DNA of 64,000 nucleotides from Snodgrassella alvi (lineage in GTDB: Bacteria > Pseudomonadota > Gammaproteobacteria > Burkholderiales > Neisseriaceae): assembly GCF_002777745.1 (NCBI RefSeq), contig NZ_MEIO01000055.1:1-64000 (forward strand), read 5' to 3'. The notes below the pieces were generated by a model. The model saw nothing but the letters and a program-made list of their open reading frames with translations, was not told the origin of the DNA and made no database searches. The translations under genes and the position numbers were made by a program. Positions 9,651 through 18,557 of the stretch are shown here, in pieces. Every line of letters starts with the position of its first letter. The first letter of the stretch is position 1.

Positions 9651-10919
9651 ATGCTACTGAATCTCTTATATCAATTTTTATGGCTGCTGGCACCACCCTT
9701 TTTACGCAGATATCTGCGCCGTCGAGCCAAACTGGCACCAGCTTATGCACTCAACTGGCCTGAACGCTTTGGCAAACCTTATCCCAATCCAGTAAAACAC
9801 GCAATCTGGATTCACGTGGTATCAGTAGGTGAAACCCGCGCTTCCCTGCAATTTATCCGTGCCCTGCAACATCTTTTTCCAGATACCCCATTATTAATGA
9901 CCCAAACCACGCCTACCGGCCGGGCTACTGCACAACATTTTTTCCCTGAAGCACAATGCCGCTATCTGCCCTATGATAAAAAATCGTGGGTTAGCCAGTT
10001 TATCCGCGAACACCAGCCCTTATTCGGTGTTTTAATGGAAACAGAAATCTGGCCTAATCTGATGAATGTCTGTGCGCAGAATCACATCCCTTTATTTATG
10101 GCCAATGCACGCTTATCAGAAAAATCCCTGCATGGTTATCAGAAAGTACGCTCACTGGTTGCACCACCACTGACCACCCTAACTGGCTGTTATGCACAAA
10201 CCGATGCCGATGCACAGCGGCTAAATAACATCGGTGCCGCCAATATACAGGTTTGCGGCAATACCAAATACGATATATCACCGCCAGAAGAAATGTATAC
10301 ATTGGCACAGACATTTAAACAGCGCATTGGCAACCGGCCAGTAGCAGTGTGTGCGAGCACTCGTTTTTACCACGGTACAGACGAAGCACAATTACTCTTA
10401 GATGCATGGGCGAAACAAAAATTTGGTAATACTTTGCTGGTAATCATCCCGCGCCACACAGAACGTTTTCAGCCTACTTATGAATATGCTAAAAAATTGA
10501 ATTTTATTACCCAGAAACGCAGTGATAATCAGGATATTGCAGCAGAAACGCAGATATGGGTTGGCGACAGCATCGGCGAACTCTTTGCCTACTATCTGTG
10601 TGCCGATATTGCTTTTGTAGGCGGCAGCCTGGTGGATAGTGGCTGCCACAACATTGTTGAACCCATTGCCTGCAAACTCCCTACCCTGTTTGGCCCATCT
10701 ACCTATAACTTTGCCGACGCCGCCCCTAGAGCAGTCGCTGCGGGTGCTGCGCAACAAATCCACTCCGCCGATGAGTGGGCAAGCACAACACTGGCCTTAC
10801 TTGCCAGTCCGCAGCGAAGACAATACATGTCAGACAATGCAGAGGCTTTTATTCAGCAACATCAGGGAGCAAGTGAACGGATAGCACAGGTTATATATAA
10901 AAAATTAAGCGATATTTGA
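9651..10919 (+). CDS. waaA: 3-deoxy-D-manno-octulosonic acid (Kdo) transferase
   Basis: Transfers Kdo from CMP-Kdo to lipid IVA, the first core step of lipopolysaccharide assembly, on the cytoplasmic face of the inner membrane. The 422-residue protein has an N-terminal hydrophobic anchor (LLNLLYQFLWLLAPPF), the N-terminal Kdo-transferase domain (IWIHVVSVGE, LMTQTTPTGR, PYDKKSW) and a GT-B C-terminal domain ending with GGSLVDSGCHN and EPIACKLPTLFGPS. Length and motif order match WaaA/KdtA. It follows smc by 145 bp in the same direction with no clear terminator between them. Confidence 0.93.
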   Translation: MLLNLLYQFLWLLAPPFLRRYLRRRAKLAPAYALNWPERFGKPYPNPVKHAIWIHVVSVGETRASLQFIRALQHLFPDTPLLMTQTTPTGRATAQHFFPEAQCRYLPYDKKSWVSQFIREHQPLFGVLMETEIWPNLMNVCAQNHIPLFMANARLSEKSLHGYQKVRSLVAPPLTTLTGCYAQTDADAQRLNNIGAANIQVCGNTKYDISPPEEMYTLAQTFKQRIGNRPVAVCASTRFYHGTDEAQLLLDAWAKQKFGNTLLVIIPRHTERFQPTYEYAKKLNFITQKRSDNQDIAAETQIWVGDSIGELFAYYLCADIAFVGGSLVDSGCHNIVEPIACKLPTLFGPSTYNFADAAPRAVAAGAAQQIHSADEWASTTLALLASPQRRQYMSDNAEAFIQQHQGASERIAQVIYKKLSDI

Positions 10920-11421
10920 TTCAGAAATATTTAGTAGATAACCAACTGATAATTCATCTTATTTACCCAACCCAAATATTCAACATATAGGGCGAATATT
11001 TTCCAAAATATTAGGCTCAAAGCTCATTAATTAAAATAAACATAACGGATGTAGAGGAGAAAAAAGCCTATCGATCGTAATGTATTGTTATCCATCTTAG
11101 CTTTTAAACTTTCAACTTTATGGCTTTTGTTTTCTTCTATGTGACATGGATAACCTGCATATAAAATTTCTTTTGCAACAAGATTCACCAAAATTCATGG
11201 GCATTTTACTGTCATCAGGAATATATTTTACTTTTATATTATATTCATCATTAATAAATTGATATGACTATAGTTATTAAAAGTAAAATACATCACAACA
11301 ACTTCCTTTTATAATAACAAGATATAAGCATGATAATAATAAACTTTACTTGACACAGAAGAAGCCACACAAGGTGGCTTCTATTTTATTTAAAAATCAA
11401 ATAACTGTATAGAAATAATGA
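10920..11421. other. Intergenic between waaA and the pilin gene
   Basis: 502 bp of AT-rich DNA between two converging genes. I see no supported ORF or structured RNA. The only clear element is the stem-loop near 11360-11382. Confidence 0.5.
11360..11382. terminator. Stem-loop terminator after the pilin gene
   Basis: AGAAGCCAC and GTGGCTTCT form a perfect 9-bp stem with a 5-nt loop, 40 bp past the pilin stop. The T-rich tail (ATTTTATTT) is on the plus-strand side, so it may serve convergent transcripts from both directions. Confidence 0.6.
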
Positions 11422-11886
11422 TTACAGATATGCTTTAGGAATGTATTTGTCTTGCATTGTGGATGTATCATTCTTGTGAACTGAACCATTTTTCAAGACA
11501 TCCAACACCAGTGTTTGGCCAGAAATTGATGAAGATACACCAGTAGTATTTACTGTGTATGTAATTGTACATCCGGTAGGGGTATTAGGCTGAAGAGTAC
11601 CTTGGTTCGGAACTGGATTACCACCAATTACAGCAGTACCATACTTACCTTCTTGTTGATCAATAGTATTGACACCACCATTAACAGTATCAGAAGTACA
11701 TTGATTGTTCTGCATATTATCAACAACTTGTGTTTTCAGACCAGCAGCAAGGCTAGATGCTTCAGAAGCCTGTGAACGTGCAATGTAGTCAGAGTATGCA
11801 GGTACCGCAATAGCTGCCAGAATACCAATAATCGCAATAACGATCATCAACTCAATTAATGTAAAACCTTTTTGTAATGCTTTCAT
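11422..11886 (-). CDS. pilE: Type IV major pilin (PilE/PilA-type)
   Basis: Structural subunit of type IV pili. The 154-residue prepilin has a short leader MKALQKG cut before F8 by prepilin peptidase, followed by [20 protein letters not shown] with the conserved glutamate at mature position 5. The hydrophobic helix is followed by a globular head with two cysteines (C63, C106). Most pilins place a disulfide near the C-terminus, and these two cysteines are more internal than usual. An AGGAGA ribosome site precedes the ATG. A sigma-54 promoter lies 48 bp upstream. A broken homologue lies 170 bp further upstream in the same direction. Confidence 0.93.
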   Translation of the reverse strand: MKALQKGFTLIELMIVIAIIGILAAIAVPAYSDYIARSQASEASSLAAGLKTQVVDNMQNNQCTSDTVNGGVNTIDQQEGKYGTAVIGGNPVPNQGTLQPNTPTGCTITYTVNTTGVSSSISGQTLVLDVLKNGSVHKNDTSTMQDKYIPKAYL

Positions 11887-11933
11887 TTTAATCTCCTGTT
11901 AAAAAACTGTGGAAGAGTTACATAATGTACATA

Positions 11934-11949
11934 AGCAATTACCGTGCCA
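11934..11949 (-). promoter_or_regulatory. Sigma-54 (RpoN) promoter of the pilin gene
   Basis: The minus strand reads TGGCACGGTAATTGCT, a full match to the consensus TGGCACG-N4-TTGCW with GG and GC 10 bp apart. It sits 48 bp before the pilin ATG, leaving room for a leader of about 35 nt. Sigma-54 promoters driven by PilR are the classical arrangement for pilA in other proteobacteria. Confidence 0.85.
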
Positions 11950-12054
11950 GTTTTTATTAAACTTACTGAATCTAATTTCAATTATATAATTTCAATGCCA
12001 ATGAACCCGATTACTCGTCACAAAAGAGATTACTCTGTTAATTTTCATAACACT

Positions 12055-12504
12055 TTACATAAACGCTTCGGCTATATACCTATTAGGTGTGTTGCAAGTG
12101 GAATTTCTACGTAATGATCCATTTTTGAGTATCTCTGAAACAACTTTGGTATTGGCAATAAGCGGTGATACATGAGTACTATTAACCTGATAGGTAATCG
12201 GACAACCTGTTACTGAATAAGATGATGTGCCTGAATTGTGTATTGGTGAGCACGCAATTATCGCTGTCCTATATTTACCATTTTGTACATTAATATTGTT
12301 ATTTAAAGTATTCAAAGCAATAGCAATACAGGTATTGCTGTGTAGATTGTCAAAAATCAGTATTTTTATATTTTCAGTTAAATTGGATACTTCAGTTATC
12401 TGATAACGAGCAGCAACCTTAGCCTATGTTGTCACTCCAATATCAGCTAATATACTAATAACATACATTAATTAAATTAAACTCTTTTTGTAAAGCGCTT
12501 GTAT
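12055..12504 (-). pseudogene. Degenerate tandem copy of the pilin gene
   Basis: Translating the minus strand from 12504 gives a full-length relative of the adjacent pilin: A-L-Y-K-K in place of A-L-Q-K-G, then L-I-stop-L-M where the pilin has L-I-E-L-M, so the key glutamate codon is now TAA. The start codon has become ATA, a second stop (TAG) follows, and a few codons of the N-terminal helix are missing. The last 86 codons are open and align well (NGKYRTAII to [17 protein letters not shown] to [16 protein letters not shown] to VLKNGSV). It cannot make a pilin. It could act as a donor of head-domain sequence, but that is speculation. Confidence 0.85.
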
Positions 12505-12999
12505 ACTTTTTTTGTGTACTGCCCATTAAAGCCAATATATTTCTTGATACAAAATATCAATCTGCATACAGCAAAATCAAATTTATATATTTATTTATGC
12601 TTAACACTTAAAAAACATATATAATTGAATTTTAATTATATTTTATAAATATCAATCTTTATCATCTTAATAACCCAACTATGCCTAGAATTAAGATTAA
12701 GAATTTCTGATATTCAGTGGTATGGTACTTATAAAAAAGATTTTACATAATCAAACAATATGTACCAAGCTTGTATCTAAGTAAATTTCCGCTACTTTTC
12801 AAATAATATTTACTTATCCCACCGCATTCTTCTGTACCATTATTTTTACGTAATAACCTTTCTACAATACTTTATTTACCAAATAAAAAAATTATAAATT
12901 TCAATAACAATTGTTTTCAAATAGTAGCTTTATTTCATATACCCATAGATATAAGTTACTGATATATAATTAATTCTTATCACAATTCCACCTCAATAA
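12505..12999. other. AT-rich intergenic DNA
   Basis: 495 bp of very AT-rich sequence between the pilin pseudogene and the end of the secreted-protein gene. No ORF, repeat or terminator that I can support. Confidence 0.5.
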
Positions 13000-13806
13000 T
13001 TATATATAATATTCCTGTATATACGCCCACACCGCCGCCAGCATGGCTATCTGAGCAGCTGAGTGTTCTATCCCTGCTTCAACATTGATATAGTCAATAT
13101 GCTGCTGTGCCGCCCATACAGACAATGAACCATCGTCGTGAACCTGCTGATTATTCTGCAATACCACATTGAAGTTATGGCTGGCCAGAAAATTAAAAGC
13201 CTGCTGAGTAGTGACATAGAAGAAATCGTGTGGGTTGCTGTCCGAGCTGATGGCAATCTGGCTCATCGCCGGTGCCATAGTGCCGTCAGCCATATAGTTA
13301 CGTACAGACAGACCATCCGGATGATTATTATGTACAGCAACAATAAGCTGAGCATGAATCATATATTGATTTAGAAAATTGGCAGCAGCCTGACCTAGCT
13401 GTTCCAGAGCAAAAGCGCAGCTACCTTGGTGGCATTTTAGTGCAGCCTCGCGCCCCAGCGAAGTGAAAATCCTATTAGGATCAAATTGATAGTTTATCTG
13501 ATTGTTTTGCACCTTGATTTCCCTGCTGCCACTATGACGCAAATCCAGTAAACATCCCTGCTGGATTTGGTTCAGGGCTTGCAGAGCGGTCTGGCGGGCG
13601 GTTTCTTCATTATCATGCAGATGTACCCATACAATATTTTTCCATGGTGTGCCTGCGCAAGTCTGAGTGACCGGTAATGCCATTATTGGGCTATCAGAAA
13701 CCGGAATGCCTGAAGCTAAAGTTGCTGCATCAGCCGGTAGTGTACTTACAAATACCAACAATAGCGCGATATATGGATAAAGATAAAGAGTTATTTTTTT
13801 CTTCAT
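13000..13806 (-). CDS. Secreted protein with HDNE and DPNRIFT motifs (possible peptidase-like)
   Basis: 268 residues with a clear N-terminal signal peptide (KKKITLYLYPYIALLLVFVS, cleavage after about residue 28). Conserved-looking motifs in the mature part are WVHLHDNE near residue 65, DLRHSGSREI near 99, FDPNRIFT near 113 and AVHNN near 162. The spacing resembles an uncharacterised secreted family I recall only as hypothetical; the His/Asp/Glu-rich motifs could bind a metal as in carboxypeptidase-like enzymes, but this is inference. It diverges from the FepA-type receptor over a shared 374-bp region that has Fur-box-like sequence, so it may belong to the iron regulon. Confidence 0.6.
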   Translation of the reverse strand: MKKKITLYLYPYIALLLVFVSTLPADAATLASGIPVSDSPIMALPVTQTCAGTPWKNIVWVHLHDNEETARQTALQALNQIQQGCLLDLRHSGSREIKVQNNQINYQFDPNRIFTSLGREAALKCHQGSCAFALEQLGQAAANFLNQYMIHAQLIVAVHNNHPDGLSVRNYMADGTMAPAMSQIAISSDSNPHDFFYVTTQQAFNFLASHNFNVVLQNNQQVHDDGSLSVWAAQQHIDYINVEAGIEHSAAQIAMLAAVWAYIQEYYI

Positions 13807-14180
13807 GATGTTTATTACCTGTTTTAATTAAGTTTTATATACTCACTTGCCCAATACGCTGAATTGTCGTTCTTTTACCTTTTAATTAATCATTATTGAA
13901 CTACAGATACAGGAAAAAAGCTAATTAGCAGAATTTCATTTTAAATAAAATACTTATTTTATAGTTAAACCGCTGCTAATATTTGATGAGATCTAATATT
14001 TTGCTGAATGTGTCAATTTTTGTCACATTGAACTTAATTATGTAACTATAGGGAAGTATTATACTAAATAGGTATTTATTTGTATTTTTTAGTTAGTTAA
14101 ATGCAGCTACAATTGAAAGTAATAACCATTTTAATTATCATTAATATTAGTAACAAACTCTCTTTGATATTCTGATTGAT
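13807..14180. other. Divergent control region of the secreted protein and the receptor
   Basis: 374 bp of AT-rich DNA separating two divergent genes. It holds ATTA/TAAT-rich stretches that resemble Fur sites on both sides. No ORF is supported. Confidence 0.5.
14130..14150 (+). promoter_or_regulatory. Fur-box-like site before the receptor gene
   Basis: The sequence TTAATTATCATTAATATTAG partly matches the 19-bp Fur consensus (TTATCATTA core). It lies about 30-50 bp upstream of the receptor start. The match is weaker than at the two downstream sites. Confidence 0.4.
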
Positions 14181-16406
14181 ATGCCTCAACACCCTATTCC
14201 TGCTTTTAAACTGACTTTATTTCCGTTGATTTTCGCTGCTAGCACTACATATGCTCAGGATGGCACTGCCAGACTGGAAGATATTTATGTGACGGCTGAG
14301 CAGCAGGTTAAACAGTCTCTTGGTGTTTCTAAACTTGATAGTAAAGATATTGAACGTAAAGCGCCGGTGAATGATATTTCCGAACTGGTGCGTACTATGC
14401 CGGGGGTGAATCTCACCGGCAATACTGCTTCCGGTCAGCATGGTAATAAACGCCAGATTGATATTCGCGGGATGGGGCCGGAAAATACCCTGATTCTGAT
14501 TGATGGCCGGCCGGTCACTTCACGCAATAGTGCGCGCATGAGCTGGCGCGGTGAGCGTAACACTATTGGCGACAGTGACTGGGTACCGGCAGCAGAAATT
14601 CAGTCGCTTGAGGTGATTCGTGGGCCAGCAGCAGCGCGCTATGGTTCCGGTGCTGCCGGCGGCGTGGTTAATATTGTGACAAAAAAGGTCAGTAATCAGT
14701 TTCACGGTGCCATCAATGCATTTACGAACTTACCAGCTGATAAAAAAGAAGGCGATACTCACCGTATAGGTTTTGATTTAACCGGACCAATCATTAAAGA
14801 TATTCTGGGGTTTCGGCTATATGGAAATGTAAACAGTACTGATGCCGATTCACCGTTCATCAACCAGCGTTCAAATGATGAAAGCAGTAAATCTCTGGCT
14901 GCCGGACAGGAAGGTTTGATAAATAAGGATGTGGCCGGACGTTTGGCATGGCGCCTGTCTCCGGCTCAGACATTGACGCTGGATGCCACTTACAGTCGGC
15001 AAGGCAATCGCTACAACGGTGACGGTCCGAATAATGTTCAGACCGATTACACTCAAAGCTTATATGGTAAGGAAACCCGCCGGGTATACCGCCAGAGTTT
15101 TGCGCTGACACATGAAGGAGTCTGGGACTGGGGCGACAGCAAGGTGGTAGCACAATATGATAAAACCACCAATAGCCATTGTTCAGAAGCATTGTCTGGC
15201 GGACCGGAAGGTCTGTGTCAGGATTTAGGCAGTAAGGAGCTTACCTATGCTGACAGTACACTAATCACTAAACGTCTGGCAGGTGAAATACACGTCCCTT
15301 TCACTCTGGGTGTGCCGCATGTCTTGACTATGGGTGCAGATTATCAGCACGATAAGCTGGATGACCCAGACGGCCTGCGCCGCATTCCTTTACCCAATGC
15401 TGTTTATCCGGCACCTGCCAATCATACGCCCTCGTTAAGCAGCTGGGCTGGTTATGTGGAGGACAACATCAGCCTCACTGACCGGTTTAATCTGGTGCCG
15501 ATGCTGCGCTACGACCACAATAACAAAACTGGTGGAAATGTTAGTCCCGGTGTCAATATAGCCTGGCAGTTGCATCCGAACTGGCTGATCAAGGGCGGCA
15601 TTGCGCGCGCATACAAGGTTCCGAATCTGTATCAGAGTACAGAAAGTTATATGCTGTACAGCAAAGGTAATGGTTGCGCCACTTCTTCCGGCAGTGGTCG
15701 TGGCTGTTACCTGATTGGTAACAGTAAGCTGAAACCGGAAACCAGTATTAATAAAGAATTAGGCTTTGAATTCAATAAAAATGGTTATCTGGCATCACTG
15801 GCTTATTTCCGTAATGATTATAAAAACAAGATTGAGGCTGGCCGGCAGATTATTTTTACCGGTAGTACTGATACAACAGCACGCTCAGGTGGCTACGACT
15901 ATTTTGAGTGGACCAATACCCGCAAGGCATTAGTAGAAGGGATGGAAGGTAATTTGACGCTGCCGTTTTCTAAAGAATGGAAATGGGTAAACAATTTTAC
16001 GTATATGTTTAGCTCTAAAAACAAGGAAACCGGTAACCCTCTATCTATTATTCCTAAATATACGATAAATTCATCTCTTGCATGGACTCCAACTGAAAAA
16101 TGGGACACTCTGCTATCTTATACTTATTATGGTCGTCAAAAGCCACGTACTGTCCCAGTCAATCCTGTTGAAGCCGGAAATGGTAATGGTGGACAAGGTA
16201 CAACAGGTCTGAGCGGAGAGGAAATCGGCAGCTATGGTATCTGGGGTATTTCTGCTGGTTATGCCGTCAATAAAAATGTTAATGTTCGGGCAGGAATGTC
16301 GAATATTTTTAATAAACGTATTTACGCTTCTACCTTACGTGGTACTGCCTATACTTATAACGAACGTGGCCGCGCAGTCTGGGGCAATATGAAAGTATCT
16401 TTCTGA
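14181..16406 (+). CDS. fepA: FepA-family TonB-dependent catecholate siderophore receptor
   Basis: Outer-membrane receptor, 741 residues, with a signal peptide ending near residue 25 (TTYA-QDG). The plug domain carries a TonB-box-like IYVTAE, IDIRGMGPENTLILIDGRPV near 94-113, and EVIRGPAAARYGSGAAGGVVN near 150-170, followed by a 22-strand-type barrel ending in a C-terminal phenylalanine. The plug text is characteristic of the FepA/PfeA/IroN ferric-enterobactin group rather than haem or transferrin receptors. It is the first gene of the iron cluster. The exact ligand cannot be read from sequence. No strong ribosome site precedes the ATG. Confidence 0.88.
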   Translation: MPQHPIPAFKLTLFPLIFAASTTYAQDGTARLEDIYVTAEQQVKQSLGVSKLDSKDIERKAPVNDISELVRTMPGVNLTGNTASGQHGNKRQIDIRGMGPENTLILIDGRPVTSRNSARMSWRGERNTIGDSDWVPAAEIQSLEVIRGPAAARYGSGAAGGVVNIVTKKVSNQFHGAINAFTNLPADKKEGDTHRIGFDLTGPIIKDILGFRLYGNVNSTDADSPFINQRSNDESSKSLAAGQEGLINKDVAGRLAWRLSPAQTLTLDATYSRQGNRYNGDGPNNVQTDYTQSLYGKETRRVYRQSFALTHEGVWDWGDSKVVAQYDKTTNSHCSEALSGGPEGLCQDLGSKELTYADSTLITKRLAGEIHVPFTLGVPHVLTMGADYQHDKLDDPDGLRRIPLPNAVYPAPANHTPSLSSWAGYVEDNISLTDRFNLVPMLRYDHNNKTGGNVSPGVNIAWQLHPNWLIKGGIARAYKVPNLYQSTESYMLYSKGNGCATSSGSGRGCYLIGNSKLKPETSINKELGFEFNKNGYLASLAYFRNDYKNKIEAGRQIIFTGSTDTTARSGGYDYFEWTNTRKALVEGMEGNLTLPFSKEWKWVNNFTYMFSSKNKETGNPLSIIPKYTINSSLAWTPTEKWDTLLSYTYYGRQKPRTVPVNPVEAGNGNGGQGTTGLSGEEIGSYGIWGISAGYAVNKNVNVRAGMSNIFNKRIYASTLRGTAYTYNERGRAVWGNMKVSF

Positions 16407-16418
16407 TATTTTGTTCAG

Positions 16419-16443
16419 ACAGGTTGCCATTCTGGCAACCTGT
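16419..16443 (+). terminator. Stem-loop after the receptor gene
   Basis: ACAGGTTGCCA and TGGCAACCTGT form a perfect 11-bp stem with a 3-nt loop, 13 bp past the receptor stop. The following T-tract is weak (TAGGTAAC), so it may attenuate rather than fully terminate. Confidence 0.6.
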
Positions 16444-16505
16444 TAGGTAACGATAATGATGTTTTTACCGTGACTTAAACGCAAAAATCAGTTATAGTAA
16501 TAAAT

Positions 16506-16524
16506 AGGAATGATTATTATTCAC
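16506..16524. promoter_or_regulatory. Fur box before the esterase gene
   Basis: The minus strand reads GTGAATAATAATCATTCCT, matching 13 of 19 positions of the Fur consensus, including an unbroken AATCATT core. It is about 200 bp before the esterase start and after the receptor stem-loop. Confidence 0.55.
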
Positions 16525-16725
16525 ATAAAATCCAAATAACGGCATCAAACAGATTAAACATGATTTATTTATTGGTCATATGCTTTAACTAATGCGGCTG
16601 ATTTGGCAAATTTTTTAACAGCTCTTTCATCGTTTTTTGCAATGCAGCAACAAAACCTTACCTCACTGTCGTCCTGTTGTCTCCATATGTTCTGTAGAAC
16701 CAGTCAACTGATGGAAAGATTAAAA

Positions 16726-17667
16726 ATGCGCCAGATTATTATTTTTTTATTAATGTTTCTTACGGCCTTAATCTTGCACAACACAGCCAAAGCCCAACCA
16801 AATCTTAATGCAACTGCCAATCTTGCTGTCCTACAACAGCAGCACAGCGGTTATCACTTTACTACTTTACCGCTTATATCAGCAGACGGGCAACGCTCTT
16901 ACCGCATTTATATCGCGATTCCAGACCAGAAAGCACCCGCCGGTGGTTTTCCTGCTTTTTATGCACTGGATGGCAATGCTGTGCTGGATTTCCTTACTCC
17001 GGCAAATATGCAAATCTTGGCCAAACAGCCTTACCCTCCGGTGCTGGTGTTGCTTGGCTATGCTACAGATAAACGTTTTAATGCACAGGCACGTGCCTAT
17101 GATTACACCATTGCACCAGATAATGACAATATCGACCCACTGGATTCAAGCAGAATAAACGGTGGTGCCAATATATTTTTGAATTTAATCCGACATCAGA
17201 TTATGCCCGCAGTACAGCAGATGGTGCCGATAAATATTAATGCACAAACACTGTGGGGACATTCATATGGCGGACTCATGGTATTACATACCCTGTTTAC
17301 CCAGCCTAATCTTTTTCAGCACTATATTGCTGCTGACCCATCTATATGGTTACACGGTGATTTGTTACAACAGGAAGCAACTGATATGCTCAAACATCAG
17401 ATTGCTTTGTCCGGCAGTAGTTTATGGATACTAAACAGCAAGCTTAAGGCAGGTAAAATTCCCAAAAATCCCCAGATAGCGGCACGAATCAGAATACGTA
17501 ATGAGCTTACTGCGAAACAAGACAGTCTGGGGAAAAAACTGGTTTATGAACTACAGCAACATACTAATTTAACTATTAAACATGAAAATTTCCCTGAGGA
17601 AAATCATGGCAGTATGTTTGGCAAGAGTTTACAACTGGCACTCTTTCACCCCATAGTCAGGCAATAA
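16726..17667 (+). CDS. Periplasmic siderophore esterase (Fes/IroE/Cee-like)
   Basis: Alpha/beta hydrolase predicted to cut the trilactone backbone of enterobactin-type siderophores. The start at 16726 is preceded by GGAAAG at a good distance and gives a clean signal peptide (MRQIIIFLLMFLTALILHNT, cut after AKA), so it acts in the periplasm. The nucleophile elbow is GHSYGG, the typical AADPSIW segment follows, and the catalytic histidine sits in ENHGSM near the C-terminus. The signal peptide makes it like IroE or Campylobacter Cee, not like cytoplasmic Fes. An in-frame ATG at 16603 also exists but would bury the signal peptide. Its stop is 2 bp before the next gene. Confidence 0.8.
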   Translation: MRQIIIFLLMFLTALILHNTAKAQPNLNATANLAVLQQQHSGYHFTTLPLISADGQRSYRIYIAIPDQKAPAGGFPAFYALDGNAVLDFLTPANMQILAKQPYPPVLVLLGYATDKRFNAQARAYDYTIAPDNDNIDPLDSSRINGGANIFLNLIRHQIMPAVQQMVPININAQTLWGHSYGGLMVLHTLFTQPNLFQHYIAADPSIWLHGDLLQQEATDMLKHQIALSGSSLWILNSKLKAGKIPKNPQIAARIRIRNELTAKQDSLGKKLVYELQQHTNLTIKHENFPEENHGSMFGKSLQLALFHPIVRQ

Positions 17668-17669
17668 TA

Positions 17670-18476
17670 ATGAATAAACGTTCACCACATCACGCGTATC
17701 TGGTACGCGTACACGACATCATTGATTTAAGCCCCAACCTGCGCAGGCTGGTCATGCATAGTGCAGAACTGGCCGATTATCCGCACCAGTTTAATGGTGC
17801 TCATATTAAGATTTTTCTGGCACGCTCAGGGCAGACAACACCACAATTACCCCAATTTTCAAATCATGGATTTAACTGGGTCGAACCAGATAATAAACCA
17901 ATTGTGCGCACATACACTATCCGTGATTATGATGCCAAGGCCTGCACGATTAGCATTGATTTTGTAAAACATGGTGACAATGGCCCAGCTTCCGCCTTTG
18001 CTGAGCAGGCTCAGCAAGGAGATGTACTCGGTATTTCCTCACCCGGCGGTCCGAATCCGATGCTGAAAACGGCTGCGCGTTATTTATTTGTAGGTGATAT
18101 CACCGCCCTACCAGCCATTGAATCACTACTTGCCACTATCCAGCCGGATGCAAGTGGCAATGTGGTGCTGTTGCTGCCCCAGGCAGAAGATTTACCAGTC
18201 ACCCTTTCTCTGCCCGCCGGAATGCGTCTGCATACCTTTTACGGTGATTTAAGCCTGATTCCGGCATTGGTGAAGTTTATCACCAACCTTACACCACTTG
18301 CTTGTGATGATTTTGCCTGGATTGCGGGCGAAGCTACACTAGTTAAGCCACTACGTGAATTACTGCGTACACAATGGCAATTACCACCTCAGCGCCACTA
18401 TGCTGTTCCCTATTGGCGTCAGGGAGAAAATGAAGAAAGTTATCATGAGGCGCGGCACAAATTCATCGAAAAATAA
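17670..18476 (+). CDS. Siderophore-interacting FAD-dependent ferric reductase
   Basis: 268 residues of the SIP (ViuB/YqjH) family, which reduces Fe(III)-siderophore in the cytoplasm to free the iron. The FAD-binding motif RTYTIRDYD is near residues 78-86 and is followed by GDNGPASAFA. The NADPH-binding half contains LFVGDITALPAIESLL, and the tail ends in YWRQGENEESYHE, both typical of the family. It starts 2 bp after the esterase stop, so the two are almost certainly co-transcribed. Confidence 0.9.
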   Translation: MNKRSPHHAYLVRVHDIIDLSPNLRRLVMHSAELADYPHQFNGAHIKIFLARSGQTTPQLPQFSNHGFNWVEPDNKPIVRTYTIRDYDAKACTISIDFVKHGDNGPASAFAEQAQQGDVLGISSPGGPNPMLKTAARYLFVGDITALPAIESLLATIQPDASGNVVLLLPQAEDLPVTLSLPAGMRLHTFYGDLSLIPALVKFITNLTPLACDDFAWIAGEATLVKPLRELLRTQWQLPPQRHYAVPYWRQGENEESYHEARHKFIEK

Positions 18477-18494
18477 ACACTGTACTCCAGAAAA

Positions 18495-18552
18495 GTGACC
18501 TTACCTTTGCTAAGGCAGTATAATTATTGCAAACGATAATGATAGGAAATTC
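18495..18552 (+). promoter_or_regulatory. Promoter and Fur box of the ABC-transporter genes
   Basis: A perfect -10 TATAAT (18519-18524) has a plausible -35 GTGACC 18 bp upstream. Just downstream, at 18534-18552, lies ACGATAATGATAGGAAA, which contains the Fur-consensus core GATAATGATA. A Fur dimer there would cover the start of transcription. Confidence 0.6.
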
Positions 18553-18557
18553 TAAAA

